Positions 46,154 through 54,903 of a stretch of DNA of 64,000 nt are shown one piece after another. Made by a program: the position numbers and the translations under genes. Numbering within the stretch: position 1 is the stretch's first letter; each line of letters begins with the position of its first letter. The notes under the pieces are model-generated. The model was not told the origin of the DNA. It saw nothing but the letters and a program-made list of their open reading frames with translations, and ran no database searches. Origin of the DNA: Peteryoungia wuzhouensis (GTDB lineage: Bacteria > Pseudomonadota > Alphaproteobacteria > Rhizobiales > Rhizobiaceae); assembly GCF_003205195.1 (NCBI RefSeq), contig NZ_QJRY01000007.1, positions 70,742 to 134,741 of the forward strand, written 5' to 3'.

Positions 46154-46503
46154 CAGGCAGCGACCCCCGTCTGGACTTCAAGATAGACCCATCTGGCGTC
46201 GCTGATCGCGTCAACGATCTTCACCGCGAAGGCGTTGCCGGTTGCCTTGTCCCGCATGCGCCAGTCAGTCGCGATCTGTCGCGTTTCGCTCGACGAGCGT
46301 ACATAGACACCAAATGTGTTGCGGCCTTCGAGCCGGGCGGCCTGGACAGCCTCGGAACCGCCACGCGAACGAAAAGCGGCCCAGACTTCGAACCGCTCGG
46401 AGAAACCGCCCTCCGTATTGCCGTAACCGTCGTCGAGCTCGACGCGAGCATCGAAGAAAACGCGGCGATCAAGCTCCTGCGCGGTCGGAAACTTCGTTGC
46501 CAT
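46153..46503 (-). CDS. Phage head-tail adaptor
   Basis: 116 residues. FPTAQELDRRVFFDARVELD at the N terminus and GYGNTEGGFSERFEVWAAF near 24 are typical of phage head-tail joining proteins (SPP1 gp16-like). It starts within the preceding small gene, overlapping it by 35 bases. Confidence 0.85.
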   Translation of the reverse strand: MATKFPTAQELDRRVFFDARVELDDGYGNTEGGFSERFEVWAAFRSRGGSEAVQAARLEGRNTFGVYVRSSSETRQIATDWRMRDKATGNAFAVKIVDAISDARWVYLEVQTGVAA

Positions 46504-46663
46504 CGTGCTCGTCTTTCTGCCTGGTGATGTCGACGGCCTTGCCGGCTTCTATGGCGCGCCGACCGCAATCGCGCTTCACTGTCTTCACCATCCCGGCGAG
46601 GTAAGCCACGGTAACCTGAGGCACCGGCTTGTAGTCGTAATCCTGGGTGAATCGGACGCGCAT
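46469..46663 (-). CDS. Small phage protein upstream of the head-tail adaptor
   Basis: 64 residues beginning MRVRFTQDYDYKPVPQVTVA, with a strand-rich N-terminal half and charged C terminus. Small proteins with this start are found at the same position in many rhizobial prophages; their job is unknown. The frame upstream of the ATG at 46663 is not convincing. Confidence 0.65.
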   Translation of the reverse strand: MRVRFTQDYDYKPVPQVTVAYLAGMVKTVKRDCGRRAIEAGKAVDITRQKDEHDGNEVSDRAGA

Positions 46664-46670
46664 ATGAGTG

Positions 46671-47255
46671 TCAGACCGTATGCAGCCGATACTTCGAAGC
46701 GAGATCGCGCTCGATGCGGTCGAGCATTGCGGAATTCTCGCGGGCTGCCTCGTCGACATGCTTCTGCACGAAGAGGATGATCGCCGTCTTGATGTCAGCG
46801 GGCACAGTTGAGACGTCATCCTCCCCGAGCGGCCATCCGGCCTTGTATTCGATCGAAACTGCGGCCTCTTCATAGAGGTCCGAAGGCGTCGAGAAGTCAT
46901 TGATGAAGCGGACAAAGAACCGGCCACCCGCATCCTGCTTCAGGGCGTAGTTGCTGTCATCGACCGTCGACTCGCTGCCAGCGGCGTTCCGGTAGGTCAC
47001 CGACACAATCTCTGTGACCGGACCAACCGGCAGAGGCATGCGCTGCTCGAAGCGATCGAAGTCCTGCCGCCAGGTCTGTTCGACGAGGCTGATGCCCAGA
47101 ACTCCGCTCCATCCTTCATAGTGAGCGACGGCGCTGCGAATGAGCCGATCGAGATCGGCATCGAGATCGGAGCCGTCGACACGGAGGGCAAGCTTCACGT
47201 CGTCGACCAGGACAGGCAGGACTGTGGCCGCAGTGACCAAGACAGGACGATGCAT
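46671..47255 (-). CDS. Phage head-tail connector protein (gp6-like)
   Basis: 194 residues, with LVDDVKLALRVDGSDLDADL near residue 16 followed by helical and strand regions of the gp6/connector type. In HK97-like modules it follows the capsid gene and binds the portal. A 28-codon membrane frame ends four bases before its start. Confidence 0.83.
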   Translation of the reverse strand: MHRPVLVTAATVLPVLVDDVKLALRVDGSDLDADLDRLIRSAVAHYEGWSGVLGISLVEQTWRQDFDRFEQRMPLPVGPVTEIVSVTYRNAAGSESTVDDSNYALKQDAGGRFFVRFINDFSTPSDLYEEAAVSIEYKAGWPLGEDDVSTVPADIKTAIILFVQKHVDEAARENSAMLDRIERDLASKYRLHTV

Positions 47256-47259
47256 CGGA

Positions 47260-47346
47260 TCAGACCACCATATTCAGGATTGCTGCCCAGATGAGGGCAG
47301 AGAACGCCGCGGCAAAGGCCAGGGCTATAAATCGCGCTGTCGGCAT
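47260..47346 (-). CDS. 28-residue membrane protein
   Basis: A very short frame (MPTARFIALAFAAAFSALIW at its start) predicted to make one hydrophobic helix. It sits between the 123-residue gene and the connector gene with close spacing, so it may be translated. Its short length leaves the call tentative. Confidence 0.4.
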   Translation of the reverse strand: MPTARFIALAFAAAFSALIWAAILNMVV

Positions 47347-47459
47347 GGATTGCCACCCACGGAACCGGATTAACCACAACTCGAAGCTGTTCACACCGAG
47401 AGTCACGCGTGGGGTAGAAACGGCAAGCGCCCCGCGATGCTGGACACATCCGGAGCGCT

Positions 47460-47831
47460 CTAGGGTCCGGACATGATCACGGGAGAGCCACTGTTTGCCT
47501 GAACGACGGGGAAGCTGAGCCGGATGTTGCCCCTTGCAATCGACTGGCGACGCCCCGGAATCAGCGAGTTGAGCTCCGGCTGCCTCACATTCCAGGCCAT
47601 AAGGCGATTGCCGGCGGTGAGCGCGTCAAAGACTGCAAGGGCATTGTAGCGCGACCAGCTCGCGCCGGTGATGGCCGGAAATAGCAGAGCCGCATCATTG
47701 GTCACTTCACCTGCGCCGGACGCAACAAAGCTGATGGGCTGCCGAGCATAGCCCGAGCCGGATAACTCAGTGAACGCAAATGTCGTCGGATTGAGCGACC
47801 CGAGCGCTAGAAATGCAGACAGGACGGACAT
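47460..47831 (-). CDS. Phage protein of unknown function near the capsid gene
   Basis: 123 residues, with MSVLSAFLALGSLNPTTFAF at the start and SGYARQPISFVASGAGEV near residue 26. It may be a capsid decoration or neck protein, judged only by position. No family was recognised. Confidence 0.6.
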   Translation of the reverse strand: MSVLSAFLALGSLNPTTFAFTELSGSGYARQPISFVASGAGEVTNDAALLFPAITGASWSRYNALAVFDALTAGNRLMAWNVRQPELNSLIPGRRQSIARGNIRLSFPVVQANSGSPVIMSGP

Positions 47832-47867
47832 GCTGATAGCTCCAGTGAGCGGGATGAGGTGATTGGA

Positions 47868-48059
47868 TCAGCGGGCCTTGTTGCGCACCGGCGGCTCCGC
47901 CTTGTTGCTGGCAAGCTTCTCCGCCTTCGCGCCCTCGCTCTCGACGAGAACGCCGCTCTTTACGAGGTGCGCGACGTCGGCGGGCTTGGCCTTCCGGTCA
48001 TCGCCCGGCAAGTACATCTTGTCGCCAAGGTGCTGGCGAAGGACTTTGTAGGTCTTCAT
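47868..48059 (-). CDS. Small phage protein downstream of the capsid gene
   Basis: 63 residues from the ATG at 48059 (MKTYKVLRQHLGDKMYLPGD), with DVAHLVKSGVLVE near residue 28. This pattern is common just after the capsid gene in rhizobial and related prophages; function unknown. An in-frame ATG 12 bases upstream is possible. Confidence 0.65.
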   Translation of the reverse strand: MKTYKVLRQHLGDKMYLPGDDRKAKPADVAHLVKSGVLVESEGAKAEKLASNKAEPPVRNKAR

Positions 48060-48124
48060 GACGGTCTCCATCGGTTCATAGAGAGGGCAGCGAGGTGCCG
48101 CCCTCCTTGATGAGCCGATCTCGA

Positions 48125-49414
48125 TCAGGCAACGCGACCAAAGTCGCCGTAGATGAAGGCTTCCGGACGGTAGACAGCGAGCGCCAGGCGTTCTTCTGCC
48201 AGGATCGTGACGAGGTTCTTGGTGAAGTCGTCATTGACGAAGCCGGTTTCGACGCGGGCATCCCAACGGTCGAATACCTGCGCACCGAGCTGGAACGCTC
48301 CGACGAGAACCTTGTCGATCGTCATCGCCTGGGTGGCGACCACCGGCAGACCCCAGAGGGTCGGTGCAATGCCGCCCTGCGGATTGCCGATGATGTAGCG
48401 GCCGGTCGTGTCCTTCAGGGTCTCGATCCATGCCCAATCGCTCGGATGCATGACCGTGCCGGTCGACGGATACTCGGCAAGAGCCGCCTGCAGGTGCATG
48501 AGGCGGATCATGTCGATGCTGGTTGGCGAGGACAGCGTGATCGGCGCCGAGTAGGCAGTCGCCTGCGGGATGATGCCGGCAAGGTTCTGGCCCGTACCGT
48601 CACCGTTCAGGAGCTGCGCCTCCTCGACGTAGGCCAGACCGTAGAGCAGGCGCTGGTCGATGATCGAGCGGAGCTGCGAAACGTCTGAGAGGACCTGCTT
48701 GGATGCCTTCATCCAGTGCGCAATGACCTTGGCCGACGTGGTGACAAGGTCGAGCTTCATGTCGGACGAAGGCTTAGCAGCACCTTCAGCCACCGGCGCC
48801 GCGTTGTTCACGAAGCCGGTTTCCTTGACGTATTCCAGCGCATTGCCATCCATGCGGCCCTGCGACAGCAGGTCACGCACAGTCAGGCGGCGCTGCGGAA
48901 GCGGCAGGATGCCCGGCAGGCGTGTCGGCGCGATCGCGTCACCGACCGAGCCGGCAGCATCGGTCGTCAGCGAGGTCAGGGTCGCCTTGATGCGGACATC
49001 GATCTTGCCGGAGCTCGGCTCGCTGCCAAGGAACGACTTCACGCGCTCGTCGCTGGTGAAGAGTTCACCGGCAGACTTACGCTCGGAATCATCACCGCCG
49101 CCGACGCGATCGAATTTCTGCTGAAGTTCGGCGACCTGCTCATTCAGGCCGTTCATCTTGATGAGCGCTTCGTCGGCCTTTTCCTTGAGGGTGGTCGACA
49201 GTTCCTCACCGCTCTTCGCCTTGCCAAGCGCTTCCTCCGCGATCGCCTTCACGGCGTCGAGTGCGGAATCGAACTTCTGCTTGACCTGCTGGGCCAGCGC
49301 TTCCGGGTTCGGGTGACCGCCGCCATCGCGCAGATAGCGGCCAGCCATGCGTTCGTTGGCGGTCATAGCGCCAAGGATGCCGGCGGATGCCAGCATATTG
49401 ATTCTCTTCTTCAT
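48125..49414 (-). CDS. Major capsid protein, HK97 family
   Basis: 429 residues. The N-terminal delta/scaffold domain is a long coiled coil (residues about 38-105) that the prohead protease would remove; the mature capsid begins after it. Family elements: NNAAPVAEGAAKPSSDMKLD near residue 190 and YVEEAQLLNGDGTGQNLAGI near 257, both HK97-fold landmarks. It follows the protease and portal genes as in HK97. Confidence 0.92.
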   Translation of the reverse strand: MKKRINMLASAGILGAMTANERMAGRYLRDGGGHPNPEALAQQVKQKFDSALDAVKAIAEEALGKAKSGEELSTTLKEKADEALIKMNGLNEQVAELQQKFDRVGGGDDSERKSAGELFTSDERVKSFLGSEPSSGKIDVRIKATLTSLTTDAAGSVGDAIAPTRLPGILPLPQRRLTVRDLLSQGRMDGNALEYVKETGFVNNAAPVAEGAAKPSSDMKLDLVTTSAKVIAHWMKASKQVLSDVSQLRSIIDQRLLYGLAYVEEAQLLNGDGTGQNLAGIIPQATAYSAPITLSSPTSIDMIRLMHLQAALAEYPSTGTVMHPSDWAWIETLKDTTGRYIIGNPQGGIAPTLWGLPVVATQAMTIDKVLVGAFQLGAQVFDRWDARVETGFVNDDFTKNLVTILAEERLALAVYRPEAFIYGDFGRVA

Positions 49415-49436
49415 GATGTGCCTCGTTGGGAAGGGG

Positions 49437-50159
49437 TTAATCGCGCAGCAGTGCCTGCAAGAACGCGACGCCAGTATCCGCTTCGGCAGGTTCCCCCTGC
49501 CCCTTCAGGTGGAGACGCGCGGCACGCTCCGCCTGCGAGTTCGAGAAGCCCAATCCCTTGAGCCAGCCCTCGAACTCCCGCTCTGTCAGCCGGTCCCCGG
49601 CCTTCAGTTTTTCTGTCAGTTGCTGAAACTGCTTGGCAGCCTTCACGCTGGAAACCGTGGCGCGATCGTTCGCGCCTTCGGAGACGATGGAAACCTCGCG
49701 AAGATCGAGCTTCTCAAGGGTCCAGACGCCTGTATCCGTATCGACCGAATAGGCCTTGATGCGGTAGCCGATCGAAAGACCATCGATGTCGCCGTTCTTC
49801 AGGTGCGAATATGCCTCGCGCGCCTGCTGGACATCGAGATTGAGCTTGCCGACCAGGAACAGGCCGTTCGCGTCTTCCTTGGCTTCCAGCCATTTGCCGA
49901 TCGGCTTGGTGCGATCGTGCTGCCAGTACATCTTTGGCATGGTGCCGGCAGCCGCGTGAGCCGCCAGCGATTCACCGAAAGCGCCAGGCGCGATCACGTC
50001 GCCATAGCTGTCAGGCTCGCCCCCGAAGGTCGACCCATAGCCGGAAAACTCACCGCTTTCCTTGAGCGTATCGGCCTTGATCTCGATGCACGGGCCCGAC
50101 TTGATCTCGTCGCCGTGTGCGTCGGATTTCAGGAGGTTTGCCAGAAGCAACTTGCTCAT
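49437..50159 (-). CDS. HK97 family prohead protease
   Basis: 240 residues. Serine protease motifs are visible: FSGYGSTFGGEPDSYGDVI near residue 38, MYWQHDRTKPIG near 77 (catalytic His) and GDIDGLSIGYRI near 123 (catalytic Ser). The protease cuts the capsid delta domain during head maturation. Its ATG overlaps the stop of the portal gene by four bases. Confidence 0.92.
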   Translation of the reverse strand: MSKLLLANLLKSDAHGDEIKSGPCIEIKADTLKESGEFSGYGSTFGGEPDSYGDVIAPGAFGESLAAHAAAGTMPKMYWQHDRTKPIGKWLEAKEDANGLFLVGKLNLDVQQAREAYSHLKNGDIDGLSIGYRIKAYSVDTDTGVWTLEKLDLREVSIVSEGANDRATVSSVKAAKQFQQLTEKLKAGDRLTEREFEGWLKGLGFSNSQAERAARLHLKGQGEPAEADTGVAFLQALLRD

Positions 50160-51397
50160 GCCGATGATCCTTGCTGCGCGATGAGGCGGCGCATGGCCTC
50201 CTCGTCGATTTCCGTAATGGGCATGTTCTGCATCTGCATGCGCGGCACGTCGCCACCGTCTACAGGAGGCAGGTTTTCGAGCGCGCGCACTTCATTGATG
50301 GTCATGGCGCCGATCTGTGTCATCTGCTGGTAGAACCGGGCGCGGCCTGCGCTGTCGCCGCGCAACAGGCCTTCCAGGTTGAATTCGATCGTGATCCGGT
50401 TGGCGCGATCGTTCGGCGTGAGCAGCTGCTTTTCGAGGGCCTGCTCGATGCGCTTCAGACGGCGACGCAGCGTGAACTTCTGGAAGCCGAGGGTCTGTTG
50501 CTCGAGGCCAGTGCCCCAGCTGGTCGTCTTCTCCGTATGGCCGATCATGAAGGGCGGCGTGCCAAAGAAGCGGCAGATTTCCTCGATCGAGAACCCGCGT
50601 GATTGAAGAAGCTGCGCATCATCAGGCGAGATCGTCAGTTGCTCCCACTTAGTGCCACCTTCGAGGATCAGCGGGCGCCCGGCGTTCATGGCGCCGAGGA
50701 ATTTCTCGTTGAGCTTATCCTCTGCGACCTGGCGCTGCTCAGGAGAAAGCCACTTCTCGAATGTCAGGACGCCGGACGGGCGCAGACCGTGCCGAAAGGT
50801 GGAACCGGCAGAGCGATCAACGGCACGGGCAAGGCTGAAAGCGTGCCGCCCGAAATGCAACGTCGACATCCCACCCAGAGGATTGCCCCCAAAGCCTCTG
50901 ATGTGAAGCATCGTCTTGTCCGTCTCGACGAAGGACTTCCCATCCTCGGTCCAGCGGTACTCGATGGTGCCAGATGAGAGGCGCCGGACGGACACCAGAT
51001 TTGGCGCAATCGGATGCAGGCTGGCGATATCGGAGCCGCTGCGCGAGATCCGGGCATACGCGTTGCCCCAAAGCTCGATCGATGCGCTCACGAATTCCCA
51101 GAAATCGACCGCCGTCTGATCGTAATTCGGGCTGTCATGCAGCACACGATAGAGCTTGTGTTCCCGAGCAACAGTGCGCCGTCCCTGATTGTCGGTGCGG
51201 TAGACGACGAGCGGCAAGCTCGCGATGGTCCCGGCGATCAGGTTGACGCAGGCCCAGACCGCGGACAGCGACAGCACAGTGTCATCCGTCACGACCTCGC
51301 CGGCATCGCCGCGCATGCTGTTCGAAATCCAGCCATCGGGCTCGCGGACGTCCAGCCGGCGAACGATAGCGCTCTTGATCCTGTCGAGAACCTTCAC
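50156..51397 (-). CDS. Phage portal protein, HK97 family
   Basis: 413 residues. The portal pattern WACVNLIAGTIASLPLVVYR near residue 49 and GNPLGGMSTLHFGRHAFSLA near 172 identify it, as does ERIEQALEKQLL-like helix placement near 335. The dodecameric portal is the DNA channel and terminase docking site. It overlaps the large terminase gene by four bases. Confidence 0.93.
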   Translation of the reverse strand: MKVLDRIKSAIVRRLDVREPDGWISNSMRGDAGEVVTDDTVLSLSAVWACVNLIAGTIASLPLVVYRTDNQGRRTVAREHKLYRVLHDSPNYDQTAVDFWEFVSASIELWGNAYARISRSGSDIASLHPIAPNLVSVRRLSSGTIEYRWTEDGKSFVETDKTMLHIRGFGGNPLGGMSTLHFGRHAFSLARAVDRSAGSTFRHGLRPSGVLTFEKWLSPEQRQVAEDKLNEKFLGAMNAGRPLILEGGTKWEQLTISPDDAQLLQSRGFSIEEICRFFGTPPFMIGHTEKTTSWGTGLEQQTLGFQKFTLRRRLKRIEQALEKQLLTPNDRANRITIEFNLEGLLRGDSAGRARFYQQMTQIGAMTINEVRALENLPPVDGGDVPRMQMQNMPITEIDEEAMRRLIAQQGSSA

Positions 51398-53130
51398 GCC
51401 GCACCTGCCAGACTTTTGAAATAGTCGTCCATGCCATCGGCTCCGCGGGCAACAGGGTTTCGAGACATGATCGAGACAGCGTTGAAGCCAGAGATGACAG
51501 GGTCGATCTTGGCCTTGCCTGCCGCCTTCTTGGTGATGATGACGGCGTTGCCAGCCTGCTCAGCCTTGGCGTTGCCGACGCACCAATTCAGCATTGGCGA
51601 GTTATGGTGTTTGAGCGTGCCGTCTTTCAGCTTGCGTTCAGCAGCCCAGATGGCATGCGACAGGCGGTAGCCCTGGCTCACAGCAACAAGCGCCTCAGTC
51701 GGAATGCCGCGACCGGTGATTTCATCGACGAGGGCGCCGACAGACTGAGGATCGAGGCCGATCCCGCCAGCTTCAGGCAGAAGACCCGTATCCCAAAGCC
51801 GCTCGAACAGGTCAGCCAATTCCTCGATGTCCTGCGACGGGTCTTCGCAGATGACCAGGTCGCCGTCCTTCGCGAAGTCGCGAAACCGTTCGGCAATCTG
51901 CGGCCTCAGGCGGAGCACGTCGTCCTGCACCCAGGCCTTTGACCACCACAGCCATTCTTTTGTCTCAGCAACGCGGCCGAGCACCGTCGCGCCCAGAAGG
52001 TCGTCAAGGCCACCACCGTCGACACCGCCGACAAGGACGTCGCAAACCTCGATCAGGTAATCGAGCGTGATCCGCTGATCAGCGGCCTGCGGCCAGTAGT
52101 CTGCGCCGCGCCACCTGCCTCCATGCAGGGCAAGCCCGACCTGAACGTTCAGGTGCTGAGAGGCCCAAAGCTGGATCGCCTCATCACCCTTCAAGCGTTC
52201 CGCCTCATAGTCGGCGATCATCATCTCCAGATGAAGTGACCGCCCGAGGTTCGGCATGACGAGAGGCCAGTTGCGGGGATCTTCCCACGGCTTCTTGTCG
52301 TCTATCTGCATCTCTTCCGGAAACTCGTAGAGGATCGGAAGCGTCCTGACATGCGACGTGATCTTTCCGTCACGAACGCCGCGCGCATATTCGAGCTCGG
52401 CCTTAAAGGCCCCGGCCGGTTCCTCGTCGCTCTGCGTTGTGATCATCACCAGCAGGCCATCACGCCGGCGCACCAGGGCGCCTCGGATCTGGCGAATGAC
52501 GCGGGACGCATACGAGATCGACCCCATCAGATGCATCTCGTCGAGCAACACGATGATCGGCTTTGAGCCAGTCATGACCTTCATGTCGAAGGTCTTGATC
52601 TTCACAAAAGCCTTGGTCACCCGATCGCGGATGATCTTGACGTGGTCCCGCACGTGGAACCGTTTCTGCAGATAGCCTTCCTCGTCCTCTTCGATCATCC
52701 CGACGACCTGCTGAAACGCTGTGTCGGCGATCTCCTGCGTTGGACCCACGAACAGGATTTCGGCGCGAGGCACCTTGTTCGCCAGCAGAAGCGTCAGGAT
52801 CAGACCACCGCTATAGGTCGTCTTCGAGTTCTTCTTGCCGACCAGGGCGAAAATCTCGCTGATCGACCGAGATCCATCATCGGCGACCGAGCCGAAGATC
52901 GCCCTGACAATGTCCTTGAACCACGGCCCGCAGGCCTCGCCCAGCGTTGGCTTGTCGTCGATGTCAGGGACACGGAGCTTCTCGAAGATCCGCAGCCCCT
53001 GCTCTGCCTTCATCTGGTCAATCGGAAGATCAGCGAAAGGCGGCTTTCCAGCTTGAAGCCTCTCGAACCAGTCAGGGCAGGCAAAGCTCCAGCTGGGCCG
53101 CAGGTCGTTCGGATCGACTGCAAGGCTCAT
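51394..53130 (-). CDS. Phage terminase, large subunit
   Basis: 578 residues. The ATPase part has LVGKKNSKTTYSGGL (Walker A variant) near residue 94 and IIVLLDEMHLMG (Walker B) near 190. The nuclease part shows acidic residues in VGGVDGGGLDDLLGATVLGR near 366 and DGDLVICEDPSQDI near 425. It packages DNA into proheads. The gene overlaps the small subunit gene by four bases. Confidence 0.93.
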   Translation of the reverse strand: MSLAVDPNDLRPSWSFACPDWFERLQAGKPPFADLPIDQMKAEQGLRIFEKLRVPDIDDKPTLGEACGPWFKDIVRAIFGSVADDGSRSISEIFALVGKKNSKTTYSGGLILTLLLANKVPRAEILFVGPTQEIADTAFQQVVGMIEEDEEGYLQKRFHVRDHVKIIRDRVTKAFVKIKTFDMKVMTGSKPIIVLLDEMHLMGSISYASRVIRQIRGALVRRRDGLLVMITTQSDEEPAGAFKAELEYARGVRDGKITSHVRTLPILYEFPEEMQIDDKKPWEDPRNWPLVMPNLGRSLHLEMMIADYEAERLKGDEAIQLWASQHLNVQVGLALHGGRWRGADYWPQAADQRITLDYLIEVCDVLVGGVDGGGLDDLLGATVLGRVAETKEWLWWSKAWVQDDVLRLRPQIAERFRDFAKDGDLVICEDPSQDIEELADLFERLWDTGLLPEAGGIGLDPQSVGALVDEITGRGIPTEALVAVSQGYRLSHAIWAAERKLKDGTLKHHNSPMLNWCVGNAKAEQAGNAVIITKKAAGKAKIDPVISGFNAVSIMSRNPVARGADGMDDYFKSLAGAA

Positions 53131-53591
53131 TGCAGAACATCGCCCCAGCTGCTGGATCGGAGGCCGTTATGCGCATCGCTTTCAAGCTGCGCCTTCTTGC
53201 CGAGCGTTTCCTTCTTCGGTTCTCTCGGCACCTTCGGTTCAGACTTGCGCGGCTGCTGAAGACTGGTGTGCTCCAGTATCTTCATCTGCCGCGCGATCGC
53301 GCCGGACTTGCCCTGGCGCATCTGCGAGTAGTTCACCATCAGCGTTTCCGCTTCGACGATATCCTTGCCGACTTCCAGCTCACGGGAAAAATGTTTGCGC
53401 AAAGTCTTCTCATCGCACTGCAGAACCGCTGCGATCCGCTCATGCGTCCAGCCGCTGGCGCGGAGAACTGATACAAGCTGCTGATTCTCCGGGCTTTTCT
53501 TGTAGCTCTTCCGGCCACGCGGATCCCGAAGGGCTTGCACTGGCTGCCCGAACAGGTCGACGGCAATGTCGCTGGTTGCTTGGGCACTCAT
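53127..53591 (-). CDS. Phage terminase, small subunit
   Basis: 154 residues with an N-terminal helix-turn-helix pattern (SGWTHERIAAVLQCDEKTLR near residue 46), consistent with binding the cos or pac DNA. The C-terminal half is basic. It sits directly before the large subunit gene. Confidence 0.8.
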   Translation of the reverse strand: MSAQATSDIAVDLFGQPVQALRDPRGRKSYKKSPENQQLVSVLRASGWTHERIAAVLQCDEKTLRKHFSRELEVGKDIVEAETLMVNYSQMRQGKSGAIARQMKILEHTSLQQPRKSEPKVPREPKKETLGKKAQLESDAHNGLRSSSWGDVLQ

Positions 53592-53679
53592 TTTTCGGAC
53601 TCGTCAGGAAAAAAAGGTCTGCGTGAGAGGGGCGCGGGTGGGGAAGCTGAAGGCCCCCAGACTTTGACCCACCCCCCCT

Positions 53680-54042
53680 TCAGCGGAGGGCGCGCTCCTG
53701 CCTCTGCTTCTCGCCGTCGTGGTAGGCTTTGCTCACCGTCTCGATGTTGTCCGGATCCCAGAACAACCGCTCGTCGCCTCGATGTGGGATCTTATGGTCG
53801 GCGACCGGACTATTCCCCGCTGGATATCGCCCGATGCAGAGCTGTCCTGTTTTCTGGCAGATGAACTTGTCGCGGACCCAGACCTCACGTCGAAGCTTCT
53901 TCCAACGTTCAGTGCCATACCAGCTGCGCCAATCGACCGTCTTGTCACGCTCTTTCAGTCTGGCTTTCTCATCACCAGGCGCACGCCCGATGCGAGGTGC
54001 AAGCCTACCGATACGAGGCGACATCGTCTTGAGCTTGCCCAT
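53680..54042 (-). CDS. HNH endonuclease
   Basis: 120 residues from the ATG at 54042 (AAGGGG precedes it). It shows WKKLRREVWVRDKFICQK near residue 41 and the HNH core ADHKIPHRGDERLFWDPDN near 78, ending in the family's C-terminal AYHDGEKQRQE. HNH genes next to terminase genes take part in cutting at cos sites in HK97-type phages, and this one is placed to do so. Confidence 0.88.
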   Translation of the reverse strand: MGKLKTMSPRIGRLAPRIGRAPGDEKARLKERDKTVDWRSWYGTERWKKLRREVWVRDKFICQKTGQLCIGRYPAGNSPVADHKIPHRGDERLFWDPDNIETVSKAYHDGEKQRQERALR

Positions 54043-54052
54043 ACCCCTTAGA

Positions 54053-54081
54053 CACAACAAAGCCCGGCTCATCACCGGGCT
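54053..54081 (-). terminator. Intrinsic terminator between the NusG-like gene and the late genes
   Basis: AGCCCGG and CCGGGCT (54061-54081) form a 7-bp perfect stem with a seven-base loop. On the minus strand it is followed by TTTGTTGTG. It lies downstream of the NusG-like gene and just before the HNH and terminase genes. Confidence 0.75.
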
Positions 54082-54255
54082 CCTCATCTCGCATCAGGTC
54101 ATAGCTTGCGCACTGGCCTTGAGTCGATGTCCGCGTTTGGGACTGTCAAGGCTGGGGCCAACCGGTGTACCACCTCGGGATTTCTCCCCGCTTTCTACAG
54201 CGTTCTCAGAGGCTCACTAGCAGGATCATTGGCTTGTCCATGGGGCAGATGACTC

Positions 54256-54903
54256 TCACAGTTTTTCGACCAGCGCAAGAGGCAGGTTGACCGGCAGTTC
54301 CGTGCCAAACATCTCGATGGTGACGACGAGAAGATCGGCATCCTTCCGCTCCTCACGGGTTACGACGGTCGCAATATGGCCTGCAAATGGCCCCTCGGTG
54401 ATGCGCACCTTCTCGCCGGCGACATAGGTCAGTTTCGTGCTCTTCCAGTCGTATTCGCCGGCCATTGCCCTCTGGTAGAAACGCTTGACCTCGGAATGAC
54501 TTATCGGCTTCGCCTGCTCTCCCATGCGAAGAAATCCCAGCACCTTGTCGATACAAGAGACAGCCTCAAAAGCGGCTGCATCTGGCATGAAACGCACTAG
54601 CACATAGCCATGGATGACGGGCATCGGTCGCCCTTCCATCTTCCGGCCACGACGCTCCCATGTCTTGCCCTTGCGCATCGGAACCAGCGCTTCGATGGCA
54701 TTGTCCTGCAGCACTTTTTCCACAGCCTGCTCACATCCGGTCATGGTCCTGACGACGAACCACGGCAAATTGTCGGTCGCTTGGCGGATCGCTGCGAATC
54801 GATCCTGCCGATTCGCCTGGTCGCATATGGCGCGTTCCTGCTTGGCGATGGCCCGTTCGGTGATCTCAATCACCTTCCCTTCGATACCCCTATGCTGCAT
54901 CAT
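54256..54903 (-). CDS. NusG-like transcription antiterminator encoded by the prophage
   Basis: 215 residues. The core is a NusG N-terminal domain: WFVVRTMTGCEQAVEKVLQD near residue 47 and GYVLVRFMPDAAAFEAVSCI near 98, and the C-terminal KOW-type end (KVRITEGPFAGHIATVVTRE near residue 163). NusG paralogues (RfaH-like) recruit RNA polymerase and prevent termination. The start is one of two ATGs at 54903 and 54900, overlapping the stop of the upstream gene. It precedes a terminator and the late operon. Confidence 0.85.
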   Translation of the reverse strand: MMQHRGIEGKVIEITERAIAKQERAICDQANRQDRFAAIRQATDNLPWFVVRTMTGCEQAVEKVLQDNAIEALVPMRKGKTWERRGRKMEGRPMPVIHGYVLVRFMPDAAAFEAVSCIDKVLGFLRMGEQAKPISHSEVKRFYQRAMAGEYDWKSTKLTYVAGEKVRITEGPFAGHIATVVTREERKDADLLVVTIEMFGTELPVNLPLALVEKL

